From Oscillospiraceae bacterium (lineage in GTDB: Bacteria; Bacillota; Clostridia; Oscillospirales; Oscillospiraceae), in contig SVKO01000009.1 in the NCBI GenBank assembly GCA_015068455.1, positions 1-52,089 of the forward strand: a stretch of 52,089 nucleotides of DNA. Direction: 5' to 3'. The notes under the pieces were generated by a model. It was not told where the DNA came from. It saw nothing but the letters and a program-made list of their open reading frames with translations, and ran no database searches. Below, in pieces: positions 16,374-24,925 of the stretch (position 1 is its first letter; each line of letters starts with the position of its first letter). Made by a program: the position numbers and the translations under genes.

Positions 16374-17207
16374 ATGTTTACACCCCAACAACTCAACGAA
16401 ATCGGTTTTACCAAGGCAGTATTCGGCGGTTATGACATGGATTCGGTGCACGATGTGCTCGATCCGCTGACCGAGGACTATACAGCCCTTTACAAAGAAA
16501 ACGCCGTGCTGAAAAGCAAGCTGCGCATCCTGGTTGAAAAGCTGGAGGAATACCGCCAGCAGGGCAAGCAGCCCGCGGCACGCAGCGATAACGCCGAGGC
16601 GGAGGCCGAGGCCGAGGACAACGCCAAGGAGATCATCCGCAACGCCGAGGACAAGGCGGCGGCGCTGATCCGCGAGGCCCATGAGCGCGCCAAGTCCATC
16701 GTGGGCGAGGCCAACGCCAAGGCCGAGCGCAGCGCCATGCTGAGCGCCGGCGAGCTGGAGCTGGAGGAGGACCGTCTGGCCCAGGCCAAGCAGACCGCCT
16801 ACAGCTTCATCCAGGCCATCCAGGCCAACATCGACCGCCATCAGGAGCTTCTGGACAATCTGAAGCTGCTGGAGCTCCCCGAAGAGCCGGAGCGCGAAGA
16901 AGCGCCCGGGGACTCCGGCGAGCAGGCCGCGGGGGAGCCGGCAGAGCAGGCGCCCGATGCGCCCGCGGAAGCGGAAGAGGCGCCCGCAGCGGAGCCCGTC
17001 ACGCCGCCCTATGTGCCGGAGGAGGACCCCGACGAGATCGCCAAGGAGATCGAGCAGAACCTGGAAAAGCTGGTCGGCTCCGTGCCGAACTCCACCTACG
17101 ACGCCACCCAGCAGGACACCCGGGTCATGCCCCCGCTGCATCCGGAGTCCATCACGGCGAAGTTCGGCGATCTGCAGTTCGGCAAGAACTACAATCCCAA
17201 GCAGTAA
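16374..17207 (+). CDS. DivIVA domain-containing protein with long acidic tail
   Basis: 277 residues. The N-terminal DivIVA domain (about 1-65) has FTPQQLNEIGFTKAVFGGYD followed by the VHDVLDPLTEDYTALYKENAVLKSKL coiled-coil start. A long coiled coil rich in Ala and Glu runs to about residue 165. The rest is a Glu/Pro/Ala-rich disordered tail (about 168-230) and a short conserved end. DivIVA proteins sense membrane curvature at poles and septa and recruit division, wall or chromosome-anchoring proteins. I prefer ATG 16374 (nine bases after AAGGAG) to TTG 16371. It closes the division cluster before the ileS T-box. Confidence 0.9.
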   Translation: MFTPQQLNEIGFTKAVFGGYDMDSVHDVLDPLTEDYTALYKENAVLKSKLRILVEKLEEYRQQGKQPAARSDNAEAEAEAEDNAKEIIRNAEDKAAALIREAHERAKSIVGEANAKAERSAMLSAGELELEEDRLAQAKQTAYSFIQAIQANIDRHQELLDNLKLLELPEEPEREEAPGDSGEQAAGEPAEQAPDAPAEAEEAPAAEPVTPPYVPEEDPDEIAKEIEQNLEKLVGSVPNSTYDATQQDTRVMPPLHPESITAKFGDLQFGKNYNPKQ

Positions 17208-17228
17208 TACGTTAATATTATAATGTAA

Positions 17229-17470
17229 TGTGAGCGATGATGGGGACAAACAGGGACCCCGGCGCCTTTCAGAGAGCCGCCCAACGGTGCAACGGCGGCA
17301 GGCAGCCCCTCCCGAATATCACCCCGGAGCATCCGGCCGAACGGCGCAAGCCCAGTAGATCCGGACGGCCGACGGCCGTTACCCCGTCCCAAGCGGCCGC
17401 TTCGGCGGCAAAAAGAGTGGTACCGCAGAGGAAGATCCTTTGTCTCTTTCGAGGCAAGGGATCTTTTTTC
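17229..17470 (+). promoter_or_regulatory. T-box leader controlling ileS
   Basis: A tRNA-sensing leader. The T-box sequence GAGTGGTACCGC lies at about 17415-17426. Upstream are a stem I region with the specifier-loop sequence GAATATCACC, giving candidate specifier codon ATC (isoleucine) at 17318-17320, and a linker containing AGTAGATCCGGACGG (17352-17366). A terminator follows at 17433-17467. By family knowledge, uncharged tRNA-Ile would pair with the specifier and stabilise the antiterminator, allowing ileS expression. The specifier agrees with the downstream gene. Confidence 0.92.
17433..17467 (+). terminator. T-box terminator hairpin
   Basis: AGATCC...GTCTC pairs with GAGGC...GGATCT around TTTC, followed by TTTTTT. 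It overlaps the alternative antiterminator that includes the T-box sequence. Confidence 0.85.
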
Positions 17471-17474
17471 CATT

Positions 17475-17540
17475 CAGAATTAAGAATTATGAATTCAGCA
17501 TTCTGAGTTCTTAATTCTTAATTCTGAATTCTGAATTCAA
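17475..17540. repeat. AT-rich palindromic repeat between T-box and ileS start
   Basis: CAGAATTAAGAATTA (17475-17489) is the perfect inverted partner of TAATTCTTAATTCTG (17512-17526), and further GAATTC/TTCTGAATTC units follow. Related to the palindrome before miaA at 12563-12600. Confidence 0.8.
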
Positions 17541-17556
17541 TGATCTGGAGGATATT

Positions 17557-20358
17557 ATGGAATACAAAAAGACCCTGAACATGCAAAAATCCGGCTTCCC
17601 GATGCGCGGCGGTCTGCCCAAGCGCGAGCCGGAGATGCTCGCCCAGTGGGATGAGATGGACCTCTATGGCGAAATGCTGAAGAAGAACGAGGGCAAGCCC
17701 CGGTTCTCCCTGCACGACGGCCCTCCGTTCTCCAACGGCGACATCCACATGGGTCATGCCCTGAACAAGGCCCTGAAGGACTTCATCGTGCGCATGTACG
17801 CCATGCGCGGACGCTATACGCCCTATATCCCCGGCTGGGATAACCACGGCATGCCCATCGAGTCGGCCATCATCAAGCAGAACAAGCTCAACCACAAGGC
17901 CATGAGCATCGCCGATTTCCGCTCGGCCTGCCAGGAGTTTGCCCAGCACTATATCGACCGCCAGATGGCGGGCTTCCGCCGCATGGGCGTGGTGGCCGAC
18001 TGGGCCCACCCCTACAAGACCATGAACAAGGGCTTCGAGGCCGAAGAGGTCAAGATCTTCGGCATGATGTACAAGAAGGGCTATATCTACAAGGGCCTCA
18101 AGCCCGTGTACTGGTGCGCCAAGGACGAGACGGCCCTGGCCGAGGCGGAGATCGAGTATCACGACGATCCCTGCACCACGGTCTACGTCAAGTTCCCCAT
18201 GCACGACGATCTGGGCAAGCTCCAGGGCTTTGACCTTTCCAAAATGTCCTTCGTCATCTGGACCACCACCATCTGGACCCTGCCCGGCAACCTGGCCATC
18301 GCCCTGAATCCCCGCGACAGCTACGCCCTGGTGCAGGCCCCCAACGGTGAAATCTATATCATGGCCGAGATGCTGGTGGACAAGGTCATGGGCGTCGGCG
18401 GCTTCGACAGCTATGAGATCCTGGCCACCTACCCCGGCGCGTTCTTTGAGAACATGCTGGCCAGACATCCCTTCCTGGACAAGACCTCCCGCCTGCTGCT
18501 GGCGGACTACGTCACCATGGAATCCGGCACCGGCTGCGTCCACACCGCCCCCGGCTTCGGCGCGGAGGACTATCAGACCTGCACCCGCTACGGCATCAAG
18601 ATGGTGGTGCCCGTGGACGATCAGGGCAGGCACACCGACTACGCCGGCAAGTACGCCGGCCTCGGCACCGAGGAATCCAATCCCATCATCCTGGCGGATA
18701 TGGAGGCCGACGGCAGCCTCTTTGCCAAGGAAGAGGTCATCCACTCCTATCCCCACTGCTGGCGCTGCAAGAACCCGATCATCTTCCGCGCCACCCCGCA
18801 GTGGTTCTGCTCCGTGGACTCCTTCAAGGAGGAGGCCGTCAAGGCCGCCGACGAGGTGCGCTGGATCCCCGCCTGGGGCAAGGATCGCCTGAACTCCATG
18901 ATCCGCGAGCGCGCCGACTGGTGCATCTCCCGTCAGCGCCGCTGGGGTCTGCCCATTCCCGTGGTGTACTGCAAGGAGTGCGGCAAGCCCGTCTGCACGG
19001 ACGAGACCATTGCCCACATTGCCGCCCTCTTTGAGGAGCGGGGCTCCAACGCCTGGTTCGAGCTGGACTCCGACGCCCTGGTGCCCGACGGCTTTGCCTG
19101 CCCGCACTGCGGCGGCAGGCACTTCGAGAAGGAGACCGACACCCTCGACGGCTGGTTCGACTCCGGCTCCACCCACTTCACCGCCATGCAGCGCGACCAG
19201 GGCTTCTGGCCGGCGGACATGTATATCGAAGGCGCGGACCAGTACCGCGGCTGGTTCCAGAGCTCCCTGCTCGTGGGCGTGGGCGCCCTGGGCCGCGGCG
19301 CACCCTTCCGCGAGTGCGTGACCCACGGCTGGACCGTGGACGGCGAAGGCCGCGCCATGCACAAGAGCCTGGGCAACGGCATGGACCCCGCCGAGATCAT
19401 CAACAAGTACGGCGCGGATATGCTCCGCCTGTGGGCCGGCTCCGCCGACTACCACGCCGACGTGCGCTGCTCTGACGAGATCTTCAAGCAGCTCAGCCAG
19501 AACTACCTGAAGTTCCGCAACACCTCCAAGTTCATGCTGGACAACCTGGTGGACTTCGATCCCGAAACGCTGACGGCCCCGGAGGATATGCCGGAGCTGG
19601 ACCGCTGGGCCATGACGAAGCTGGGCGAGCTCATCACCCGCTGCTTCAAGGCTTATGACGAGTACGAATTCTTCACCGTGTCCCACGCCATCAACGATTT
19701 CTGCGTGATGATGTCCACCTTCTATCTCGACATCATCAAGGACCGCCTGTACTGCGAGGCCGCCGATTCCCTGGGCCGCCGCAGCGCCCAGACCGTGCTG
19801 TACCTGACCCTCGGCGCCATGGCCAAGCTGTTCGCGCCGATCCTGGCCTTCACCTGCAACGAGATCTGGCTGGCCATGCCCCATCGGGCGGCCGACGACC
19901 CCCGCAACATCCTGCTCAACCAGATGGATCAGCCCTTCGAGGCCTATCATCTGGACGCGGACAAAATGGAAACCTGGCGCACCGCCATCGCCCTGCGGCA
20001 GGACGTCAACGGCGTTCTGGAGCTGGCCCGCGCCGACAAGCGCATCGGCAAGGCCCTCGAGGCCCAGGTCACCCTGAAGGCGGACGACAGCCAGGCCGAG
20101 GCCGTGCTGAAGGCCGTGGAGGGGATGAACCTCAAGGATCTGTTCATCGTCTCGGCGGTGGACTTCGGCGAAGCGCCCGCGGACGCCGTCACCGGCCGGG
20201 GCGGCAACTTCCCCGGCCTGCAGGTGAGCGTCAGCAACGCCCCCGGCACCAAGTGCCCGCGCTGCTGGATGCACACCACCGAGCCCGGTGAGGACGGCCT
20301 CTGCCCGCGCTGCGCGGCTGTGGTGGCCGCCATCGACCCGGCGGCGCTGGAGCTGTAA
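17557..20358 (+). CDS. ileS: isoleucyl-tRNA synthetase
   Basis: 933 residues, the full length for the bacterial class I enzyme that charges tRNA-Ile with isoleucine. The HIGH-type motif is NGDIHMGHALNK near residues 62-73. The editing CP1 domain contains WTTTIWTLPGNLAI and the GTGCVHTAPGFGAEDY region. The KMSKS-type motif is AMHKSLGNG, a usual variant. The C-terminal zinc site has CPRCW and CPRC. ATG 17557 follows GGAGG. Expression is probably set by the T-box leader; an AT-rich palindromic repeat lies between that leader and the start codon. It is in line with, but separately regulated from, the division cluster. Confidence 0.97.
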   Translation: MEYKKTLNMQKSGFPMRGGLPKREPEMLAQWDEMDLYGEMLKKNEGKPRFSLHDGPPFSNGDIHMGHALNKALKDFIVRMYAMRGRYTPYIPGWDNHGMPIESAIIKQNKLNHKAMSIADFRSACQEFAQHYIDRQMAGFRRMGVVADWAHPYKTMNKGFEAEEVKIFGMMYKKGYIYKGLKPVYWCAKDETALAEAEIEYHDDPCTTVYVKFPMHDDLGKLQGFDLSKMSFVIWTTTIWTLPGNLAIALNPRDSYALVQAPNGEIYIMAEMLVDKVMGVGGFDSYEILATYPGAFFENMLARHPFLDKTSRLLLADYVTMESGTGCVHTAPGFGAEDYQTCTRYGIKMVVPVDDQGRHTDYAGKYAGLGTEESNPIILADMEADGSLFAKEEVIHSYPHCWRCKNPIIFRATPQWFCSVDSFKEEAVKAADEVRWIPAWGKDRLNSMIRERADWCISRQRRWGLPIPVVYCKECGKPVCTDETIAHIAALFEERGSNAWFELDSDALVPDGFACPHCGGRHFEKETDTLDGWFDSGSTHFTAMQRDQGFWPADMYIEGADQYRGWFQSSLLVGVGALGRGAPFRECVTHGWTVDGEGRAMHKSLGNGMDPAEIINKYGADMLRLWAGSADYHADVRCSDEIFKQLSQNYLKFRNTSKFMLDNLVDFDPETLTAPEDMPELDRWAMTKLGELITRCFKAYDEYEFFTVSHAINDFCVMMSTFYLDIIKDRLYCEAADSLGRRSAQTVLYLTLGAMAKLFAPILAFTCNEIWLAMPHRAADDPRNILLNQMDQPFEAYHLDADKMETWRTAIALRQDVNGVLELARADKRIGKALEAQVTLKADDSQAEAVLKAVEGMNLKDLFIVSAVDFGEAPADAVTGRGGNFPGLQVSVSNAPGTKCPRCWMHTTEPGEDGLCPRCAAVVAAIDPAALEL

Positions 20359-20367
20359 ACGATCACG

Positions 20368-20396
20368 CCCCGCCGTCCCATGCGGACGGCGGGGAA
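20368..20396 (+). terminator. hairpin after ileS
   Basis: CCCCGCCGTCC pairs with GGACGGCGGGG, but only AATATCAC follows instead of a T-run. It may act as a weak terminator or as an mRNA 3-prime stabiliser. Confidence 0.45.
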
Positions 20397-20484
20397 TATC
20401 ACAAAATTATTAAAAATTGTTAAATGAAATTTAACAATTGGGTTTTGTGTCTGCGAGCACCGGAATATTGTTCTTGACGGAGAA

Positions 20485-20549
20485 ACAAGCCCGGTTTTTT
20501 CCGCATTTTTCGTCGATTCCTGAAGATTTGCGAAAAAAACCGGCCTTGT
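20485..20549. repeat. 65-bp inverted repeat upstream of the foldase-like gene
   Basis: Two 21-base arms (20485-20505 and 20529-20549) are inverted complements with two mismatches, around a 23-base loop. Each arm carries a homopolymer run (T6, A7) flanked by CCGG. No protein is encoded. It lies just upstream of the promoter at 20570. Confidence 0.65.
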
Positions 20550-20569
20550 GTCCGGCGGCGCGCGCCCCC

Positions 20570-20598
20570 TTGCAAACCCGAAAAAAAGAGAATACAAT
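20570..20598 (+). promoter_or_regulatory. promoter of the foldase-like lipoprotein gene
   Basis: TTGCAA, a 17-bp spacer and TACAAT, about 50 bp before the start codon. Confidence 0.6.
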
Positions 20599-20649
20599 AA
20601 GGGTGCGCTTGAGGGAACGATCTCCCGGGCGCATCAAGGAGAGAACCTC

Positions 20650-21867
20650 ATGCGTAGATTCGGAAACCTTTTCAAGACCTGCCTGGCCATTGTGCTTTGC
20701 ATGGCGATCCTGTCCGGCTGCGGCGCCAAGCCCGCCGCCGACACAACGCCCGCCCCGGAAGCAGAATCCGAGACGGAGACTGTGACCGAAGTCACCGAGG
20801 AAGACTGGAACAAGATCGTCGCGCAATTTGGAAATCACACATTGACCTGCGCAGGCTTTTCCTATTTCTATTGGGCCAGCTACACATCCTTCCTCAACTA
20901 CCACGGCGCGGACGCCAAGAACTACCTCGATCTCTATACGCCGCTGGATCAGCAGATGTATTCCGAGGACCTCACCTGGGAGGAATACTTCATCAATGAC
21001 GCGCTGATGGCCTACAAGCAGTACTGCACGCTCAACGATCTGGCCGCCGCCGAGGGCTTCGAGCTTTCGGAGGATGCGCAGAAGACCCTGGAGAATCTTC
21101 CGGAGGAGCTGCTCAAGACGGCTCAGGCCATGGGCTTTGAGACTGTGGAGGAATATCTCCAGGCCAATTACGGCGGCGGCGCCACGGTGGAAAACTACAG
21201 CGACTACCTCAAGCACCATTTCATCGTCCAGGAGTACACCGCCGCGCTGCAGGAGAGCTTCGACTTCTCCGATGAGGAGATCGAGAAGTATTACGACGAG
21301 CACGCCGCCGAGTACGAGGAAAACGGCGTGACCAAGGAAGACGTGAAGATGGCGCAGCTGCGCTACATCATGATCCTGCCCGCCGACGACTCCGAGGAAA
21401 GCTACAACGCCATCGACACGGCCTTCAACGAGATGCTCGAGGATTGGGAGCTGTGGGAGGACAAGTCCGAGGAAGGCTTCATGGCCTTCGGCGAAAAATG
21501 GAGCGAGAAGGGCTTTGCCCAGGACTACCTGGACGCCGTGGCCCCCGGCACCGTCTATTTCTCCTTCTTTGACGACTGGGTTTTCCATGAGCCCCGCGTG
21601 GCCGGCGACACCCGCACCTGGGTCATGCAGTCCGGCGACTACCTGTTCTATTACATCGGCCAGCGCGACGAGGTCTACTGGCGCAGCCAGACCCGGTACG
21701 ACATGTGCCGCGATTCCTTCACCGCCTTCCTGCTGGATCAGATGAGCGCCTACAACTTCTCCATCCACCCGGAAAACATCATCATTTCCCAGGCGGAGGA
21801 CCTTTACTCCGATCCGATCATGGAAGAGGAAGTTGCGAGTGGCAGTTCAGATCTGAACGGCGGCTGA
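20650..21867 (+). CDS. foldase/SurA-type lipoprotein (PrsA-like)
   Basis: 405 residues. Residues 1-24 form a lipoprotein signal peptide ending in LSGC, with Cys24 as the lipidated residue, followed by a Pro/Glu/Thr-rich linker. The mature part is mostly helical, with a SurA N-terminal-like domain (about 60-210) that includes FDFSDEEIEKYYDEHAAEY, a phrase typical of PrsA/SurA-like chaperones. After it, VKMAQLRYIMI begins a region where a parvulin (PPIC) domain is expected, but I cannot recognise clear parvulin active-site residues. It probably aids folding of exported proteins. Start ATG 20650 follows AAGGAGAG and has its own promoter. Confidence 0.7.
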   Translation: MRRFGNLFKTCLAIVLCMAILSGCGAKPAADTTPAPEAESETETVTEVTEEDWNKIVAQFGNHTLTCAGFSYFYWASYTSFLNYHGADAKNYLDLYTPLDQQMYSEDLTWEEYFINDALMAYKQYCTLNDLAAAEGFELSEDAQKTLENLPEELLKTAQAMGFETVEEYLQANYGGGATVENYSDYLKHHFIVQEYTAALQESFDFSDEEIEKYYDEHAAEYEENGVTKEDVKMAQLRYIMILPADDSEESYNAIDTAFNEMLEDWELWEDKSEEGFMAFGEKWSEKGFAQDYLDAVAPGTVYFSFFDDWVFHEPRVAGDTRTWVMQSGDYLFYYIGQRDEVYWRSQTRYDMCRDSFTAFLLDQMSAYNFSIHPENIIISQAEDLYSDPIMEEEVASGSSDLNGG

Positions 21868-21895
21868 CGGCGTCCGGAAAGGCAAAATGAACGCC

Positions 21896-21940
21896 GTTGA
21901 ATTCAACAATTTGAAACATCGAAAAGTGTTGAATATCAAC
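21896..21940. promoter_or_regulatory. two related dyads upstream of the sugar operon promoter (candidate operators)
   Basis: The perfect 12-bp palindrome GTTGAATTCAAC (21896-21907) and the related GTTGAATATCAAC (21928-21940) share arms GTTGA/TCAAC. Their centres are about 32 bp apart, near three helical turns. They lie about 40-80 bp upstream of the -35 box, a placement fitting an activator or a looping repressor. No regulator gene is adjacent. Confidence 0.45.
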
Positions 21941-21977
21941 AAAAAAGTTTCGCCTGATATATTTCTGTAATAATTGC

Positions 21978-22006
21978 TTGACTTTTAAACCTTCATTCAT
22001 TAAAAT
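21978..22006 (+). promoter_or_regulatory. promoter of the ChvE-type sugar operon
   Basis: TTGACT at 21978-21983, a 17-bp spacer and TAAAAT at 22001-22006. The predicted leader is about 90 nt. Confidence 0.7.
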
Positions 22007-22022
22007 TTATCTGATGTTGTTT

Positions 22023-22067
22023 GTGCACCCCGGTGCACCCATCTCGGTAGTATCGCGTAAAAACGCG
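22023..22067 (+). promoter_or_regulatory. leader dyads: candidate operator and small hairpin
   Basis: GTGCACC and GGTGCAC (22023-22038) form an inverted repeat just after the predicted transcription start, and CGCGT/ACGCG around AAA lies at about 22054-22067. The first could be a repressor site or a leader hairpin; the sequence alone does not decide. Confidence 0.35.
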
Positions 22068-22104
22068 TGCTATATATATTTTATCGAAAGGATGAGACCA
22101 AAAA

Positions 22105-23274
22105 ATGAAAAAACTGATTGCTCTGCTGCTTGCTCTGGCTATGGTTTTCGCTCTGGTTGCTTGCGCTGCCAAGCCCGCTGAGGAACCCGCCGAAGAGCCC
22201 GCCACCGAAGAACCCGCCACCGAAGAACCCGCCGAGGAGCCCGCTGAGGAGCCCGCTGAGGAGCCCGCCGAAGAGCCCGCTGAAGAAGCTGGCGGCCTGG
22301 TTGGCGTCTCCATGCCCACCAAGGATCTGCAGCGTTGGAACCAGGACGGCGACAACATGAAGAAGGAACTCGAGGCTGCCGGCTACGAAGTCGACCTCCA
22401 GTTCGCTGCCAACGATCCCTCCATGCAGGTTTCCCAGATCGAGAACATGATCGCCAACGGCGCTAAGGCTCTCGTTATCGCCTCCATCGACGGCGACGCT
22501 CTGGGCACTGTCCTGGATCAGGCTAAGGAAGCCGGCTGCGCGATCATCGCTTATGACCGCCCCATCGGCTCTGACGCTGTCAGCTACTATGCCACCTTCG
22601 ATAACTTCTCCGTCGGCGCTGCCCAGGGCAAGTTCATCGTTGATCAGCTGGATCTCGCCAACGCTGGCGACAAGACCTACAACATCGAGCTCATCGGCGG
22701 TTCCCCCGACGACGGCAACGCTTACGTCTTCTTCGACGGCGCTATGTCCGAGCTCCAGAAGTACATCGACGCCGGCACTCTGGTTGTCGTTTCCGGCCAG
22801 AAGGACTTCGAATCCATCGCTACCGAAGGCTGGTCCTCCGAGAAGGCCCAGGAGCGTTTCGAGAACCTGCTGTCCACCTACTATGCTGACAAGCAGCTCG
22901 ACGCTGTCATGTGCTCCAACGACTCCACCGCTCAGGGCGTTGCTGTTGCCCTGGAGAACGCTTACGACAACGACGTCTACCCCATCCTGACCGGTCAGGA
23001 CTGCGACATCGTTTCCGTTAAGAACATGCTCGACGACAAGCAGGCCATGTCCATCTTCAAGGACACCCGTACCCTGGCTGCCAAGACCGTCGAGATGGTC
23101 GACGCCATCATGAAGGGCACCGAGCCCCCCACCAACGCTGACTTCACCACCGTTGACGGCGCTCACACCTATCCCGCTTTCTACTGCGATCCCATCCCCT
23201 GCACCAAGGATATGGTCCAGAGCCTGCTGGTCGACTCCGGCTACTACACTGCTGAGGAGCTCGGCATCGGCTAA
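22105..23274 (+). CDS. chvE: multiple-monosaccharide ABC transporter substrate-binding lipoprotein (ChvE-like)
   Basis: 389 residues. Lipoprotein signal with LVAC (Cys20), then a low-complexity linker of repeated EEPA/TEEPA units (about residues 25-60), then a type I periplasmic-binding fold starting [18 protein letters not shown]. That opening and the later [19 protein letters not shown] match the ChvE/XylF/MglB group that binds monosaccharides such as xylose, glucose, galactose and arabinose. It delivers sugar to the MmsA/MmsB transporter encoded next. Codons are strongly biased (for example GCT, AAG), suggesting high expression. ATG 22105 lies behind GAAAGGATGAG, and a UUCG-capped hairpin separates it from mmsA. 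Xylose is the likeliest substrate given xylB, but this is inferred. Confidence 0.9.
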   Translation: MKKLIALLLALAMVFALVACAAKPAEEPAEEPATEEPATEEPAEEPAEEPAEEPAEEPAEEAGGLVGVSMPTKDLQRWNQDGDNMKKELEAAGYEVDLQFAANDPSMQVSQIENMIANGAKALVIASIDGDALGTVLDQAKEAGCAIIAYDRPIGSDAVSYYATFDNFSVGAAQGKFIVDQLDLANAGDKTYNIELIGGSPDDGNAYVFFDGAMSELQKYIDAGTLVVVSGQKDFESIATEGWSSEKAQERFENLLSTYYADKQLDAVMCSNDSTAQGVAVALENAYDNDVYPILTGQDCDIVSVKNMLDDKQAMSIFKDTRTLAAKTVEMVDAIMKGTEPPTNADFTTVDGAHTYPAFYCDPIPCTKDMVQSLLVDSGYYTAEELGIG

Positions 23275-23298
23275 TCTTTCATAACAAAACAAACTACG

Positions 23299-23324
23299 CC
23301 GAGCAAGCCTTCGGGCTTGCTCGG
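23299..23324 (+). terminator. UUCG-capped intercistronic hairpin
   Basis: CCGAGCAAGCC and GGCTTGCTCGG form a perfect 11-bp stem with a TTCG tetraloop and no T-run. It probably stabilises the binding-protein mRNA or attenuates transcription into the ATPase and permease genes. Confidence 0.65.
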
Positions 23325-23369
23325 CCCTCTCAAAGAAAGAAAAGAAACAAGATCACTGGAGGCGATCGT

Positions 23370-24908
23370 TTGTCTGAGAAGATCCTACTTGAAATGAAAA
23401 ATATCACCAAGGTGTTTCCCGGCGTCAAGGCTTTGGACGACGTGAATCTGAAGGTGAAAGAGGGCAGCATTCATGCGCTGGTCGGCGAGAACGGCGCCGG
23501 CAAGTCGACCCTAATGAATGTCCTCAGCGGCATCTATCCCTACGGTACCTATACCGGCGACATCATTTATGATGGCGAGGAGTGCCGCTTTTCCAAGATT
23601 CGTGACAGCGAATCGAAAGGCATTGTCATCATCCACCAGGAGCTGGCCCTGGTCCCCTACATGACCATCGGCGAGAACATGTTCCTGGGCAACGAGCGGG
23701 GCAAAGCTATTGCCATCGACTGGACCGATACTTACGTCCAGGCGGACAAGTATCTGAAGGTCGTCGGCCTCAATGAATCGTCGCATACCCTGATCAAGGA
23801 TATCGGCGTCGGCAAGCAGCAGCTTGTTGAGATCGCGAAGGCTCTGTCCAAGAACGCCCGTCTGCTGATTCTGGATGAACCCACCTCCTCCCTGAATGAG
23901 GAAGACTCCAGAGCGCTTCTGGATCTGCTCATTCGTCTGAAGGGCGAAGGCTTAACCTCGATTATTATCTCTCATAAGCTCAATGAGGTTTCTTACGTTG
24001 CTGACGACATCACCGTCATCCGCGACGGCCACACCATCGAGACCCTGGTCAAGGGTGTGGACGATATTTCCGAGGACCGCATCATCCGCGGCATGGTCGG
24101 CCGCGAAATGTCCGACCGTTTCCCCAAGCGTCACGGCGTTGAAATCGGCGACGTGGCCATGGAGGTCAAGAACTGGACTGTCCATCATCCGGTCTACACC
24201 GAAAGAAAGATCGTCGACGACGTTTCCTTCTACGTCCGCAAGGGCGAGGTTCTCGGCATCGCCGGTCTGATGGGCGCAGGCCGCACCGAGCTGTCCATGA
24301 GCCTCTTCGGCCGCAGCTACGGCTCAGGCATCTCCGGTCAGGTATTCATCAACGGCAAGGAAGTCAAGATGCACTCCTGCAAGAGCGCCATCGAGCACGG
24401 CCTCGCCTACGTCACCGAAGACCGCAAGGGCAACGGCCTGATCCTGTCCAATGCAATCCGCACCAATACGACTCTGGCCAACCTCAAGGGCGTCTCCAAT
24501 CTGGGCGTCATCGACGCCGACAAGGAATACGCCGTGGCCGAGGAGTATCGCGAAAAGCTGCGCACCAAGTGCACCGGCGTGGAACAGTTCGTTGGCAATC
24601 TGTCCGGCGGCAACCAGCAGAAGGTGCTGCTTTCCAAGTGGATGTACGCCGAGCCCGACGTACTGATCCTGGACGAGCCCACCCGCGGCATCGACGTTGG
24701 CGCGAAATACGAAATCTATAATATTATCAACGCGCTGGTTGCAGAAGGCAAATCCGTCATTATGATCTCGTCCGAGCTTCCCGAGATCCTCGGCATGAGC
24801 GACCGGATCTACGTCATGAACGAAGGTCGGATCGTCGGCGAGTTCAAGGGCAGCGAGGCCACCCAGGAGGGCATCATGGCTGCCATCATCAAGTCCAGCA
24901 ACGACTGA
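23370..24908 (+). CDS. mmsA: multiple-monosaccharide ABC transporter ATP-binding protein (MmsA/GguA-like)
   Basis: 512 residues with two fused ABC cassettes, as in RbsA/XylG/GguA. In the first, Walker A is [12 protein letters not shown] near residue 37, the signature area is degenerate ([15 protein letters not shown]) and Walker B is [11 protein letters not shown]. In the second, the Walker A equivalent [13 protein letters not shown] is degenerate, but the signature [15 protein letters not shown] and Walker [16 protein letters not shown] are intact. It powers the importer made with ChvE and MmsB. Start is TTG 23370 behind CTGGAGG; no ATG fits. It lies 17 bp before mmsB. Confidence 0.94.
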   Translation: MSEKILLEMKNITKVFPGVKALDDVNLKVKEGSIHALVGENGAGKSTLMNVLSGIYPYGTYTGDIIYDGEECRFSKIRDSESKGIVIIHQELALVPYMTIGENMFLGNERGKAIAIDWTDTYVQADKYLKVVGLNESSHTLIKDIGVGKQQLVEIAKALSKNARLLILDEPTSSLNEEDSRALLDLLIRLKGEGLTSIIISHKLNEVSYVADDITVIRDGHTIETLVKGVDDISEDRIIRGMVGREMSDRFPKRHGVEIGDVAMEVKNWTVHHPVYTERKIVDDVSFYVRKGEVLGIAGLMGAGRTELSMSLFGRSYGSGISGQVFINGKEVKMHSCKSAIEHGLAYVTEDRKGNGLILSNAIRTNTTLANLKGVSNLGVIDADKEYAVAEEYREKLRTKCTGVEQFVGNLSGGNQQKVLLSKWMYAEPDVLILDEPTRGIDVGAKYEIYNIINALVAEGKSVIMISSELPEILGMSDRIYVMNEGRIVGEFKGSEATQEGIMAAIIKSSND

Positions 24909-24925
24909 TAAGGAGAAATAGAAGA

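Noticed and set aside
17518-20274. A 918-codon open frame on the minus strand
   Set aside because: Antisense to ileS, with no recognisable motif and a composition typical of a shadow frame.
22180-22290. Short DNA tandem repeats of about 12 bp
   Set aside because: They are in frame and encode the EEPA linker of the ChvE-like lipoprotein, a common feature of such proteins.
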